A DNA stretch of 64,000 nt from Mycolicibacterium novocastrense (GCF_001570485.1 NZ_BCTA01000002.1:1-64000), one strand, 5' to 3'; numbered from the stretch's first letter, positions 1 through 9,187 are shown. Notes: generated by a model not told the origin, from the letters alone. Program-made: numbers and translations.

Positions 1-91
1 ACGCCCGGACCCATCCCGAACCCGGAAGCTAAGCCTGCCAGCGCCAATGATACTGCCCAACCCGGGCGGAAAAGTAGGACACCGCCGAACA
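1..91 (+). rRNA. rrf: 5S ribosomal RNA, 3' part
   Basis: The first ~91 bases match the 3' three quarters of mycobacterial 5S rRNA: the conserved segment around GGAAGCTAAGCCTGCCAG (positions 25-42), the ATGATACTGCCC stretch and the closing AAGTAGGACACCGCCG. The 5' end lies before the window. It marks the end of an rrn operon. In M. tuberculosis rrf is also followed by a convergent ogt gene, as here. The exact 3' end is uncertain by a base or two. Confidence 0.95.
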
Positions 92-101
92 CAAATTAAG
101 C

Positions 102-134
102 CCTGTGGCCCCCATTTCGATTGGGGGCCACAGG
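102..134 (+). terminator. rrn operon terminator hairpin
   Basis: A perfect 13-bp stem, CCTGTGGCCCCCA (102-114) pairing with TGGGGGCCACAGG (122-134), closes a 7-nt loop and sits ten bases after the 5S end. The downstream tract CATTTGT is only weakly T-rich, as is common for mycobacterial terminators. Confidence 0.85.
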
Positions 135-227
135 CATTTGTACGGCACGACCCGTGTCCGGGCGCTTGCGAATTCGGATTGGGAGTTGGCGCCGGTGATC
201 GAAATTTGTGGTGCCCCGGCAGCCGGT

Positions 228-731
228 TCACTCGAACAAGGTCAACGCCGGCGAGACGCGACTCTTCTCCATGTCGAGTAGCGCCCGCTTCCTGTCGAGG
301 CCGCCGCCGTATCCCGTGAGGCTGCCGTTGGCGCCGATGACCCGATGGCACGGCACGATGATGCCGATCGGGTTGTGTCCGTTGGCCAAACCCACCGCAC
401 GGAACGCACCGGCTGCGCCGATCTGGCGGGCGATCTCACCATACGAGCGGGTCTCACCATAGGGAATGGTCAGCAGTGCCGACCAGACCTTCCGCTGGAA
501 CGGCGTACCGACCAATTCGAGGTCCAAGTCGAATTCGGTGAGGTCACCGGCGAAGTAGGCCTCGAGCTGCCCGACAGCCTCGGGGAAGGCTTCATCGTCG
601 GGTATCCAGCCTTCGCGACTGGGCTCATATGTCTGGTCGACCATCCGTAGGTGCCTCAACCGCCTATCCGTACCCGCCAACGTGAGCGGGCCAACGGGGC
701 TGTCGACGACACGGTAGTGTAGGGCTTTCAT
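228..731 (-). CDS. ogt: Methylated-DNA--protein-cysteine methyltransferase Ogt
   Basis: Suicidal alkyltransferase that removes O6-alkyl groups from guanine. The 167-residue product has the acceptor-cysteine motif PCHRVIG with the cysteine at about residue 128, preceded by the DNA-binding helix region (GAFRAVGLANGHNP). The ATG at 731 gives a normal family length and starts MKALHYRVVDSPVG. The open frame continues far upstream to 1634, but that extension overlaps a real gene on the other strand and has no family similarity. The gene converges on the 5S terminator. alkA lies further right on the same strand, but a plus-strand gene separates the two, unlike the tight alkA-ogt pair of M. tuberculosis. 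Confidence 0.95.
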   Translation of the reverse strand: MKALHYRVVDSPVGPLTLAGTDRRLRHLRMVDQTYEPSREGWIPDDEAFPEAVGQLEAYFAGDLTEFDLDLELVGTPFQRKVWSALLTIPYGETRSYGEIARQIGAAGAFRAVGLANGHNPIGIIVPCHRVIGANGSLTGYGGGLDRKRALLDMEKSRVSPALTLFE

Positions 732-980
732 CGCTTCTCCTTCGGCAGCCACCGTTCGTGTGGCATATGACCGCCGATGTTCGCCACGGGTCGTTGCCGA
801 ATCGGACAGGCTTGTCGTGGTCGACTCACCACCGCGGATCTCGTGCACTCTCTCACGATGGCACGTGTCCACCGATCGAGCTGGCGGAAATCCGACATCG
901 TCGTCACGCCGGCTCGTGGAGTCACCGGGCGACGGTGTGGCGCCGCGATGAATTCTGCGGTCCGGTGCAGTCTGATCAGC

Positions 981-1550
981 GTGGGCAGACTCATCTATGG
1001 CTTCAACGTCTCGATAGACGGATACATCGCTGACGCGCACGGCAACATCGACTGGTCGACTCCGAGCGATGAACTGCATCAGTACTGGAACGACTTCGAG
1101 CGCGAGACCGCCTTGTCGTTCTACGGGCGGCGGCTCTACGAACTGATGTCCGCCTACTGGCCGACCGCCGACGAGGCCCCGGACGCCACCCCGTTGATCG
1201 TCGACTACGCCCGAGTCTGGCGCGATATGCCCAAAGTCGTGTTTTCGCGCACCCTGGAGTTCGTCGAATGGAACGCCCGACTGGAACGCGGCGACCCGGT
1301 CGAGGTCGTAAGGAAGCTGAAGGCCCAAACCGACGGCAATCTGGAGGTCGCCGGTGCCACGCTGGCCGCACCGATCGTGCAGGCCGGCTTGGTGGACGAG
1401 TATCGGCTCGTGGTGGCGCCCACCGCTGTCGGCGGCGGCACTCCGTTCTTTCCGACGCTGCCGGGACGGATCTCGTTGCAGTTGTTGGAGAACCGCACCT
1501 TCCCGTGCGGCACGGTCCTGCTGCGATACGGGGCCGAACGAGACGGATGA
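981..1550 (+). CDS. Dihydrofolate reductase-like (RibD C-terminal domain) protein
   Basis: A protein of about 189 residues of the RibD-C/DHFR-like fold, opening with the typical beta strand and loop RLIYGFNVSIDGYIAD and containing the later GTPFFPTLP segment common to actinobacterial dihydrofolate-reductase-family proteins. These proteins bind NADPH, but their substrates are mostly unknown, and this one need not reduce folate. GTG at 981 starts just before the conserved first strand. An ATG at 948 is an in-frame alternative, and neither has a clear ribosome binding site. It is inserted between ogt and alkA and read against them, so it is probably an independent transcription unit. Confidence 0.75.
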   Translation: MGRLIYGFNVSIDGYIADAHGNIDWSTPSDELHQYWNDFERETALSFYGRRLYELMSAYWPTADEAPDATPLIVDYARVWRDMPKVVFSRTLEFVEWNARLERGDPVEVVRKLKAQTDGNLEVAGATLAAPIVQAGLVDEYRLVVAPTAVGGGTPFFPTLPGRISLQLLENRTFPCGTVLLRYGAERDG

Positions 1551-1673
1551 AGGACAACTCCGATCGGCGACACCCGTATCGCCACACGCGCCATCGCCCT
1601 GAAATCTGAAGTCGGCCAATCGAACACCCACCACTGACGTCCTGCGTGAGTGGCTAAACCGTTCGGTGCGGAG

Positions 1674-3170
1674 CTAGCCCGCGGCGACCGCATCCGGAGG
1701 AGGCCAGTCGTTGACCGCATGATCGAGCGCGGTCCACAGATGCTGCGTCACATACGACCGCCACGGTCGCCAACGGACGCTGTGTTCGGTGAGCGACCGC
1801 ACATCAGCGGGCAGGCCCAGCTGCTCGGCCGCCACCCGTACGCCAAGGTCGGTCACCGGGAACGCGTCGGGGTCTCCCAACCCGCGCATGGCGATGATCT
1901 CCGCGGTCCACGGCCCGATTCCCGGCAACGTCTGCAGTTGCTCACGTGCGTTATTCCAATCGCAGCCCGCATCCAGCACCACGTCACCGTCGGCCAGCGC
2001 GCGGATCAGCGACGTCAGGGACCGTTGTCTGGATTTCGGAAATGCCAAATGGGCGGGGTCGATCTCGGCGAGATGCTCGACCGTTGGAAAGACATGCGTC
2101 AGACCACCGTTGGCATCGGCGATCGGTTGACCGTACGCGGACGCGAGGCGGCCGGCATGGGTTCGCGCCGCCTTTACCGACACCTGTTGGCCGAGTACCG
2201 CTCGCACGGCCAGTTCCTGTTCGTCGACGGTGCGGGGAATGCGCTGCCCCGGAGCCTTGGCGACCAGGGCGCTCAAGCCGGCGTCGGCGCAAAGCGCATC
2301 GATGACCGCTTCGGGGTCGGCATCGAGGTCGAGGAGCCGTCGGCAGCGGGCGATGGCCGTGGCGAGGTCGCGGAAATCCTCGAGTGCGACGCGGCACTGC
2401 ACATGGTCCGGCTGCGGTGTGAGACAGACGATTCCGTTGCCGTTGGGCAATCGCAGTGTGCGCCGATAAGTGCCGTCGCGCACCTCTTCGACGCCCGGCA
2501 CCGCACTGGCCGCCAAGTGGCCGAACAATCCCTCGTACGCAAACGGGGTGCGGACCGGCAGTCGCAGCGATATGGCTCCGACACCGTCGTCGTTGCGGCC
2601 CAGGCGTGTTCGCGCGCGCTGGCGGAGTGCGGTCGGAGGAAGGTCATACACCGTTCGGACGGTGTCGTTGAACTGACGGATGCTGGAGAAGCCTGATGCG
2701 AATGCGACGTCGCTGAAGGGCAATTCGGTGGTCTCGATGAGCACACGTGCCGTTTGCGAACGCTGTGCCCGCGCCAACGCGAGCGGATTGGCGCCGACCT
2801 CTGCCTGTAGGAGCCGCTCGACCTGGCGGGTCGTGTATCCGAGTCTGGCGGCCAGTCCGGTGACACCTTCGCGGTCGACGACGCCATCGGCGATCAGCCG
2901 CATGGCTCGCGCAACGACATCGCCACGGAAGTTCCACTCCGGTGAACCGGGGGAGGCGTCGGGTCGGCACCGCTTGCAGGCGCGAAATCCGGCCTTCTGG
3001 GCGGCCGCCGCGGTCGGATAGAACCGCATATTGCGGGCGTACGGCGGGCGGACCGGACAGCTCGGCCGGCAATAGATTCCGGTGGTGAGTACCGCGGTGA
3101 CGAACCAACCGTCGAACCGGGCGTCCTTGGACTGGACGGACCGGTAGCAGCGGTCGAAATCGTCGTACAT
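1674..3170 (-). CDS. alkA: Ada-type regulator fused to AlkA 3-methyladenine glycosylase
   Basis: A 498-residue three-part protein. Residues ~1-75 form the Ada methyl-phosphotriester acceptor domain with its zinc cysteines (GIYCRPSCPVRPP and FRACKRCRP). Residues ~85-185 form an AraC-type helix-turn-helix. The rest is an AlkA-like DNA glycosylase with a helix-hairpin-helix (LPGIGPWTAEIIAMRG) followed by the catalytic aspartate region (DLGVRVAAEQ). This is the architecture of M. tuberculosis AlkA (Rv1317c). It should excise alkylated bases and sense methylation to induce the adaptive response. The ATG at 3170 (MYDDFDRCYRSV) is chosen over upstream starts because it matches the family N terminus. 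Confidence 0.93.
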   Translation of the reverse strand: MYDDFDRCYRSVQSKDARFDGWFVTAVLTTGIYCRPSCPVRPPYARNMRFYPTAAAAQKAGFRACKRCRPDASPGSPEWNFRGDVVARAMRLIADGVVDREGVTGLAARLGYTTRQVERLLQAEVGANPLALARAQRSQTARVLIETTELPFSDVAFASGFSSIRQFNDTVRTVYDLPPTALRQRARTRLGRNDDGVGAISLRLPVRTPFAYEGLFGHLAASAVPGVEEVRDGTYRRTLRLPNGNGIVCLTPQPDHVQCRVALEDFRDLATAIARCRRLLDLDADPEAVIDALCADAGLSALVAKAPGQRIPRTVDEQELAVRAVLGQQVSVKAARTHAGRLASAYGQPIADANGGLTHVFPTVEHLAEIDPAHLAFPKSRQRSLTSLIRALADGDVVLDAGCDWNNAREQLQTLPGIGPWTAEIIAMRGLGDPDAFPVTDLGVRVAAEQLGLPADVRSLTEHSVRWRPWRSYVTQHLWTALDHAVNDWPPPDAVAAG

Positions 3171-3342
3171 GTCTCTCACCTTTACACGGGACCACCGACA
3201 GAACTCGCGGAAAACCGACATGGTCGTCGGGGGCCGAAGTGGGTACCGGCCATGCGGTCGCGAAACGGGATGCTTGACGGTGGAGCCGCGCCCCCCTTAC
3301 GTTGATTCAAATAGTCGAACATTCGAGAACCGACGGAGACCG

Positions 3343-4167
3343 ATGACGGGCGCGCAGCGGGTCGCAATGATCACGGGGGCGGCTCGCGGGCAGGGCAGGG
3401 CCCACGCCGTGCGCCTGGCCGCCGACGGCATCGACGTGATCGCGGTCGACATCTGCGCCGATATCGAGACCATTCCTTACCCCATGGGTACACGGGACGA
3501 ACTCGAGGAAACCTGCCGACTGGTGGAGAAGGCCGGGCAGCGGGCCAGCCTCCAGATCGCCGACGTCCGCGAATTCGACCAAGTCCGACAAGCCTTTTCG
3601 GCCGGTACCCATGACCTCGGCGTCGACTGCGCCGACATCGTGATCGCCAACGCCGGCGGGTGCGCCTACCCCGCCGACGTCGACGAGGCCCGCGCCTTCA
3701 AGGACGCGATCGACATCATGCTCGCCGGCGTATGGAACACCGTGAAGGCCACCACCCCAGCACTCGTCGAGGCCGGTCGTCCCGGATCGGTGGTACTGAC
3801 GAGCTCCACGGCCGCAGTCAAGGGCTTCACCGGCGGTTGGGGCGGCCTCGACGGCTACACCGCCGCGAAGTCGGGCATCCTCGGTTTGATGCGGGTGTTC
3901 GCGAACACACTTGGGCCGCACAACATTCGCGTCAACGCCATACTGCCTACCGGTGTTGACTCCGGGATGACCCGCAACGAGGCGTTCTCCAGTTGGATCG
4001 CAACCGTCGCCGAGCGGCCACTGGCCAACCTTCGCAACCTTCTGCCGGACGTCAACATCCTTCAGCCCGAGGACATCGCCGACGCGGTGGCCTGGCTGGT
4101 CTCCGAGCGGGGCCGCTACATCACCGGCGTGTGCCTGCCCGTCGACGCCGGATTCTGCAACGTGTGA
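3343..4167 (+). CDS. SDR oxidoreductase, probably mycofactocin-dependent
   Basis: A 274-residue short-chain dehydrogenase with the nucleotide-binding motif TGAARGQGRAHAVRLA, the NAG motif (ANAGG), the catalytic serine (VLTSSTAAVKG) and the YTAAK catalytic pair. The GxG variant ARGQGR plus an insert after the second beta strand (VDICADIETIPYPMG, then a DELEETCRLVEKAGQ segment) is typical of the mycofactocin-coupled SDR subfamily, in which NAD(H) is held tightly and recycled through mycofactocin. The substrate is unknown. The gene is convergent with a FadR-type regulator 24 bp downstream and starts the catabolic island. Confidence 0.85.
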   Translation: MTGAQRVAMITGAARGQGRAHAVRLAADGIDVIAVDICADIETIPYPMGTRDELEETCRLVEKAGQRASLQIADVREFDQVRQAFSAGTHDLGVDCADIVIANAGGCAYPADVDEARAFKDAIDIMLAGVWNTVKATTPALVEAGRPGSVVLTSSTAAVKGFTGGWGGLDGYTAAKSGILGLMRVFANTLGPHNIRVNAILPTGVDSGMTRNEAFSSWIATVAERPLANLRNLLPDVNILQPEDIADAVAWLVSERGRYITGVCLPVDAGFCNV

Positions 4168-4191
4168 AGCGCGGCCCGACCCGCGGGCCCG

Positions 4192-4998
4192 TCACTGCCA
4201 GTCGACAAGGTTGTCGGCCAAGTCCGGCGCAACCTCGAAGATCGCTTGCGACGCAGTGGTCATGTGCTCACGCATGAGTTCGCGCGCCGCGTCCGGATCG
4301 CCGGCTTCGATGGCATCGGCGATGCGGATGTGGTCGAAGTGCAGGCGGGTTCTCGTCATGTCACTGAAGAGGTTGGCGCCACCTTGCGCGGTGCGGCTGG
4401 AGAAGATGTGGCTCACCGACTCGGTGAGAAGGTCGAGCGCCGGGTTCGGGCAGATGTCGCGGACCACGATGTGGAAGCGGCTGCCCGAGTCGACGTAGTC
4501 GTGGCTGGACAGATTCTGCTCGGTCACTCGGGCCATCCCGCGGCGGCTCTCCTCGACCATCTGCGCGACGAGGTGCGGATCGGCCGAGCCCTCACGAACT
4601 CGCAGTGCGGCCCGTTCGGCCGCCAGCGGCTCGAGATAGATCATTGACTCGTTGACGTCGCGCATCGTCGCGTGGGCCAGCTGCAGATGCATCGTCATCG
4701 TCTCGCCGAAGCGTTGCGGGCCGCGGTGGCCGACAACCGGACCGCCGCCGTTGCCCCGGCGGATCTCGACGATTCCCTGTAGTTCGAGCACCCGCAGGGC
4801 TTCGCGGATCGAGGCCCGGCCGACGCCGAACTCGGCGGCCATCGCCTGTTCGGTGGGAAGCGGGCTCCCGGCCGACAGCTGATCCAGTGCGATGCGCCGA
4901 ACGATGTCCTGGGCGATACCCAACGAGAGCTTGCCGCGACGGATCCGGGCAACCAGCTCCTGACGGGGACCGTCGGCCCGCCAGTCGTCAACCGTCAT
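4192..4998 (-). CDS. GntR-family (FadR/FCD) transcriptional regulator
   Basis: A 268-residue protein with an N-terminal winged helix-turn-helix (residues ~25-95; LPTEQAMAAEFGVGRASIRE and a GIVEIRRGNGG wing) and an FCD effector-binding domain after it, the C-terminal half holding the helical repeats and an ARELMREHM segment. FCD-type GntR regulators usually repress nearby catabolic genes and respond to a small acid. It is divergent from the amidohydrolase gene at 5159 and convergent with the SDR at 3343, so both are plausible targets. Confidence 0.88.
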   Translation of the reverse strand: MTVDDWRADGPRQELVARIRRGKLSLGIAQDIVRRIALDQLSAGSPLPTEQAMAAEFGVGRASIREALRVLELQGIVEIRRGNGGGPVVGHRGPQRFGETMTMHLQLAHATMRDVNESMIYLEPLAAERAALRVREGSADPHLVAQMVEESRRGMARVTEQNLSSHDYVDSGSRFHIVVRDICPNPALDLLTESVSHIFSSRTAQGGANLFSDMTRTRLHFDHIRIADAIEAGDPDAARELMREHMTTASQAIFEVAPDLADNLVDWQ

Positions 4999-5031
4999 CC
5001 CTCATACCGCCTTGCCCGCAAGAACGCGTGA

Positions 5032-5090
5032 ATACTCGGACATTCAGCGTACTCGTCGCGGCTCGGAAAGCTTGTACGTAGTCCGAATAT
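5032..5090. promoter_or_regulatory. Candidate operator half-sites in the GntR/amidohydrolase divergent promoter
   Basis: The 160-bp divergent spacer contains ATACTCGGAC (5032-5041) and, inverted, GTCCGAATAT (5081-5090), which reads ATATTCGGAC on the other strand. The two half-sites differ by one base and are 39 bp apart. An AT-rich TATATT follows at 5094-5099. This is visible symmetry only; binding by the adjacent GntR protein is a guess. Confidence 0.35.
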
Positions 5091-5158
5091 AGGTATATTT
5101 GAGCAGTCGCCGTCACGACGGACATGGACGCCGTCGACGCCGGCATCGGGAGGATGCC

Positions 5159-6331
5159 ATGCCGCTACAGGAACAGCACCAGATCATCTCCGTCGACGAC
5201 CATCTGGTGGAGCACCCCTGCGTGTGGGTGGATCGCCTGCCCACGCGGTGGCACGAGGACGCACCGCAGATCAGGGACGTCAACGGCAGCCAGTTGTGGC
5301 ATTACAACGGCGAGCGGTTCCCCACCATCGGACTCAACGCCGTGGCCGGTAAACCTCGCGAGGAGTGGGGTGTGGACCCCGTGCGCTACGAGGACATGAT
5401 CCCCGGGTGCTACGACCCCGCGATGCGGGTCAAGGACATGGACGTCGACGGCGTCCATGCCGCCCTGTGCTTCCCCTCATTTCCCGGTTTCGCGGGAAGC
5501 ACGTTCTTTCGTGGCAAGGACAAAGAGCTTGCGCGGCTGTGTATTCAAGCGTGGAACGACTTCTACATCGACGAATGGTGCGCCACGGCGCCGGACCGGT
5601 ACATCCCGCTGGGGATGGTGCCGTTCTGGGATATCGACGCGGCGGTGGCCGAAGCCGAACGCCTCGTCTCGAAGGGCGCGCGGACACTTTCGTTCCCCGA
5701 CACCACATCGGTTTTCGGTCTCCCGTCATTCCACACCGATCACTGGGATCCGCTGTGGCAGCTGTGTTCGGACGCCGACCTTCCGGTGTCGCTGCACTTC
5801 GGTGCCGGCGGCTATGTGCCCGGCTTCTCGTTTTCCGGTGCGCCGTTCGCGCCCAAGACCATGAAAAGCAAGGCGGCCCCCTTCGCTGTGGCGATCGCCG
5901 TGTTCGCCACGAACTCCTGGTGGACGACGGTCGATCTGCTGTTGTCCGGCAAGCTCCAGCAGTTCCCGAACCTGAAGTTCTCCCTGGCCGAGGGAGGCAT
6001 CGGCTGGGTTCCCTACATGCTCGAACGAACCGATTTCACCTGGGAACGGCACCGCTACTACCAGGACATCGACTTCGACGCCCGCCCCTCGGAGTTGTTC
6101 CACCAACACTTCTGGACCTGCTTCATCGATGACGACCACGGTGTGGAAAGCCGGCACAAGATCGGCGTCGACCGCATCATGCTGGAAAGCGATTTCCCGC
6201 ACTCGGATTCCAACTGGCCGAACTGCCGTAAACGCGCCGCTGAAGCCCTGGCCGCCGTGCCCGACGACGAGGTGGCGATGATTGCCGAAACCAACGCGCG
6301 CAACCTGTTTCACTTTCCGCGTTCGGACTGA
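5159..6331 (+). CDS. Amidohydrolase-family metal-dependent hydrolase (PF04909 type)
   Basis: A 390-residue amidohydrolase 2-family protein. It keeps the N-terminal SVDDHLVEHP strand (a DxH in place of HxH), a central LHFGAGG metal-ligand strand, the LAEGGIGWVPYMLERTD segment and the C-terminal ESDFPHSDSNWPN motif. These proteins are related to ACMSD/LigJ-type decarboxylases and hydrolases, and the mycobacterial copies are generally uncharacterised. The ATG at 5159 is preceded by GGGAGG at 5148-5153. A longer in-frame extension to 5099 lacks family similarity. A paralogue lies at 48211-49473. It belongs with the adjacent CoA-transferase, DUF35 and thiolase-type genes in a lipid-type catabolic island. 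Confidence 0.85.
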   Translation: MPLQEQHQIISVDDHLVEHPCVWVDRLPTRWHEDAPQIRDVNGSQLWHYNGERFPTIGLNAVAGKPREEWGVDPVRYEDMIPGCYDPAMRVKDMDVDGVHAALCFPSFPGFAGSTFFRGKDKELARLCIQAWNDFYIDEWCATAPDRYIPLGMVPFWDIDAAVAEAERLVSKGARTLSFPDTTSVFGLPSFHTDHWDPLWQLCSDADLPVSLHFGAGGYVPGFSFSGAPFAPKTMKSKAAPFAVAIAVFATNSWWTTVDLLLSGKLQQFPNLKFSLAEGGIGWVPYMLERTDFTWERHRYYQDIDFDARPSELFHQHFWTCFIDDDHGVESRHKIGVDRIMLESDFPHSDSNWPNCRKRAAEALAAVPDDEVAMIAETNARNLFHFPRSD

Positions 6332-6347
6332 GCCGATACCACCGGGG

Positions 6348-7565
6348 TCAGGTGATGGCGCCGCCGATCTTCAGGTTCATGATCGTCTCATCGTCGTATC
6401 CGCACGCGCGGAGCAAATCGTCGGTGTGCTCCCCGTGTCCGGGTGCGGGGCGCAGATCTCCCGGCGCCTCGTCGAACTGGACGGGGGCGGGCACCAACGG
6501 CAACCGGGCGCCGTTGTCGTAGTTCACCATCGTGAAGAAGCCGTTGTCCCAAGCCTGCTGGTCGCTGAGCGTCTCGCGGGGTGACTGCACGACGCTCCAC
6601 TGACCTTCCTGGCTGTCGAGCACAGTCTTCCAATGCTCCAGTGGTTCTTCGGCGAACAACTCGTCCAGGAGTGCGACGCAGCGCTCGATGTTCTTGCGCC
6701 GGCACGAGGCGGTCGCGAATTGCGGATCGTCGATCCACTCGGGCCGACCGACGGCGCGGCAGAATCCCGGCCAGTACCGGTCGGCTTCGAGCATGGCGAG
6801 GAAGACGAAACGGCCATCAGCGGTCCGGTATACGTTGGCCAGGGGATTGCCGGGACGGCGCCGGTCACCCTTGACCAGTTGGTCGCGATCGGTGACATAG
6901 CTGCCAGCGATGCTGGATTGCATGGCCCACAGGCCCGCCGACAACAGCGACGCATCGACGACCGCACCCTCACCCGTGCGCTCACGGTGATACAGCGCCC
7001 CACAGATGCCGCCCGCCAGGTTCAGTCCGGCCTAGATGTCTCCAACGGCCGGACCCGGCAGATTGATCGGGTAGTCGTAATCGGCCGGCATGGCCGCGGT
7101 CGCCAAACCTGCGCGCGCCCAGTAGGAAATACCGTCGATGCCGCCGCGGTCGGCGTCGGGACCCCGGACGCCGTGACCGGTTCCCCTGGCGTAGATGATG
7201 CGCGGGTTTCGTGCCCGGATGTGTTCGGCGTCGATGTGCAGGCGCTGGCGCGCCGGCCCCAGGAAGTTCGTCAGGAAGACATCGGCCTGGTCGACGAGCG
7301 CCATCAGCGCTTCGTACCCGTCTGGATGGGCGATGTCGATTCCCGCGCAACGCTTTCCGCGATTGAGCACCTCCCACAGCATGGTTACCCCGCCGTCGCT
7401 GGGCTTGACCCCGAACGCCGCCAGGCCGCGAATCGGGTCACCGGTCTCGGGATGCTCGACCTTGATCACGTCGGCTCCCCAGTCGGACAGCGCGCTGGCC
7501 GCCGCCGGTACGAAGCCGTACAGGGCCACCTCCAGCACCCGCACACCCTGCAGCACCTTGGTCAC
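6348..7565 (-). pseudogene. CaiB/BaiF family III CoA-transferase, interrupted by an in-frame TAG
   Basis: The two open pieces, 7032-7565 and 6348-7031, are in the same frame and together make a full-length (405-residue) family III CoA-transferase. The first piece starts VTKVLQGVRVLEVALYG with a GTG at 7565 behind GGAAGGGG and runs to PGPAVGDI. The second resumes with AGLNLAGGICGALYHRERTG. A TAG at 7032-7034 (codon ~178) separates them, two residues after the probable catalytic aspartate (D176, in GDI). A single C to T change of a CAG glutamine codon would explain it. The functional enzyme would move CoA between an acyl-CoA and a carboxylic acid. Unless the stop is read through or is a sequence error, the gene is inactive. 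Confidence 0.85.
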
Positions 7566-7566
7566 G

Positions 7567-7986
7567 TCAATCCCCTTCCGCGTTCTCGGTGATGGGCGCC
7601 CACTGCGGCAGCAGCGCTCCGCTGGTATCGGGGCGCGTGAAGAACCGCATGCGCTGCCCCTCGTACAGGGGCGGGGCCCCGTCGAGGTGCGCGATGAGTC
7701 GGACCGCGGGGTGTGCGGCGAGAGCGACCAGCACGACGGTGTATGGAACCGAGAACGCGCGATGGACCGGATGATGTACCACCGCCCAGGAATACACGGT
7801 CGCCTCACCGTCGACCTCGCGCCAGGCCAGGGTCTCCGAAGCGCACCGAGGGCACTGTGGCCGCGGAAGGTGGACCGGTTGATCGCATGCGTCACACCAC
7901 TGGACCGCGAGTGTTCCGCGTTGTGCTGCTTGCCAGAATCCACCGGTGTCCGGGTCATCGACGACGGGGGAGGGTGCATCGGTCAT
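7567..7986 (-). CDS. DUF35 OB-fold, zinc-ribbon acyl-CoA-associated protein
   Basis: A 139-residue protein with an N-terminal helix, a rubredoxin-like zinc ribbon (WCDACDQP and QCPRCAS; two CxxC pairs) and an OB fold (the YSWAVVHHPVHRAF region and the VRLIAHLDG strand). DUF35 proteins pair with thiolase-like proteins; in steroid side-chain degradation the ChsH2 DUF35 domain activates the retro-aldolase Ltp2. The thiolase-like gene is 7 bp upstream and the CoA-transferase start codon is one base past this gene's stop, so the three form one operon. Confidence 0.88.
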   Translation of the reverse strand: MTDAPSPVVDDPDTGGFWQAAQRGTLAVQWCDACDQPVHLPRPQCPRCASETLAWREVDGEATVYSWAVVHHPVHRAFSVPYTVVLVALAAHPAVRLIAHLDGAPPLYEGQRMRFFTRPDTSGALLPQWAPITENAEGD

Positions 7987-7993
7987 GGAAGTC

Positions 7994-9187
7994 CTATCGG
8001 GCGGCGGTGAGCATCAGGGCGCCGGTGGCGGTCGGTAGTCCCGACGTCACCAGGCACACCTCGGCGCCGGGCACCTGACTGGTCGAATGCCCTCGGATCT
8101 GCCGCACTCCTTCGACCACGTGGTTGAGTCCGTGGATGTAACCCTCCGACAGGTTTCCGCCTGCCGTGTTGATGGGCAGGGTGCCTCCGGCGCGCAGTGC
8201 GCCGCCCGCGGCGAAATGACCGCCCTCACCCTTGGCGGCGAAGCCGTAATCCTCCAACTGAAGCAGCACGGTGATGGTGAAGCAGTCGTACAGCTGTGCG
8301 ACGTCGACGTCGCTTGGTCCCAAACCGGCTCTGCGATAGAGGGTTTCGGCCGTCCGTCTCGACGGTTGCTCGACCAGGCTTTCTCGCATCAGCGCCGGGA
8401 AGACCAACCCGGGTTGTTGGTAGGCATCGGCGCCCTGGGCCACCGCGCGGATCGACACCGGCGTGGAGGCGGTATCGCGCGCCCGTTCGCTGGAGGTCAC
8501 CACGACGGCGCACGCACCGTCTGTTTCCAGGCAGTAATCGTAGAGGCGCAGCGGTTCGGTCACCGGCCGCGAGCCCAGGTAGGCGGCCATGGTCATCGGC
8601 TTGCCGTGCATCTGCGCGGCGGGATTGGCGTTGGCGTGCTCGCGACAGGCGAGTGCGATCGCACCCAGATGCTCGGGCTCGGTGCCGAATTCGATCATGT
8701 GCCGACGGGCGATCAACGCGAACATCTGACCGGGGGCCATCAGACCGTAGGGCAGGAAGAACTCGTCGTACGAGCCGTTCCCGCCGACGGGTGCGTTCTG
8801 GCGCCGCCCCCGGCCGAAACGAGCGCCCGAACGCCCGTTGAGCGAGCGGAACACCAACACGGACCGCGCCAGCCCGGCGGCGATCGCGGCGCAAGCCTGC
8901 GCGACCATCCCGGCCGGGGCCGAACCCCCCGTGCCGGTCGATCCCCAGTAGGTCAACGAAGGCAGGCCCAGAATGTCGGCCACGTCGTTGTGGCGCACTG
9001 TGTCTTGTTCGCAACGCACGATGCCGTCGACGTCGGCCGGTGTCAGGCCCGCGTCGGCGATCGCGGCGGTACACGCCTGCGCGGCCAGCGCCAGTTCGGT
9101 GCGTCCGGACTTCCTGTTGAAATCGGTGGTGCCGATCCCGACGATCGCGCAGCGGTCACGCAACGGGTGCGTTGACGGCGCGGACAT
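7994..9187 (-). CDS. Thiolase-like lipid-transfer protein (Ltp2-type aldolase candidate)
   Basis: A 397-residue thiolase-superfamily protein beginning with a DRCAIVGIGTTDF strand. At the position of the nucleophilic cysteine of true thiolases the sequence reads STGTGGSAPAG, with no cysteine, as in the SCP-x/Ltp2 class that performs retro-aldol cleavage rather than thiolysis. The C-terminal half has the YDCFTITVLLQLEDYG motif and NTAGGNLSEGYIHG. ATG at 9187 is chosen; the open frame extends upstream without similarity. With the DUF35 partner just downstream it could cleave a beta-hydroxyacyl-CoA side chain. That function is inferred from context and the missing cysteine. Confidence 0.82.
   Translation of the reverse strand: MSAPSTHPLRDRCAIVGIGTTDFNRKSGRTELALAAQACTAAIADAGLTPADVDGIVRCEQDTVRHNDVADILGLPSLTYWGSTGTGGSAPAGMVAQACAAIAAGLARSVLVFRSLNGRSGARFGRGRRQNAPVGGNGSYDEFFLPYGLMAPGQMFALIARRHMIEFGTEPEHLGAIALACREHANANPAAQMHGKPMTMAAYLGSRPVTEPLRLYDYCLETDGACAVVVTSSERARDTASTPVSIRAVAQGADAYQQPGLVFPALMRESLVEQPSRRTAETLYRRAGLGPSDVDVAQLYDCFTITVLLQLEDYGFAAKGEGGHFAAGGALRAGGTLPINTAGGNLSEGYIHGLNHVVEGVRQIRGHSTSQVPGAEVCLVTSGLPTATGALMLTAAR

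Noticed and set aside
734..1634. N-terminal extension of ogt to a 468-residue frame on the minus strand
   Set aside because: The extension has no family similarity and is antisense to the DHFR-like gene; ATG 731 gives the normal Ogt length.
7032..7034. Selenocysteine or programmed read-through at the in-frame stop
   Set aside because: The stop is TAG rather than TGA, no adjacent structure is visible, and a plain CAG-to-TAG change explains it.
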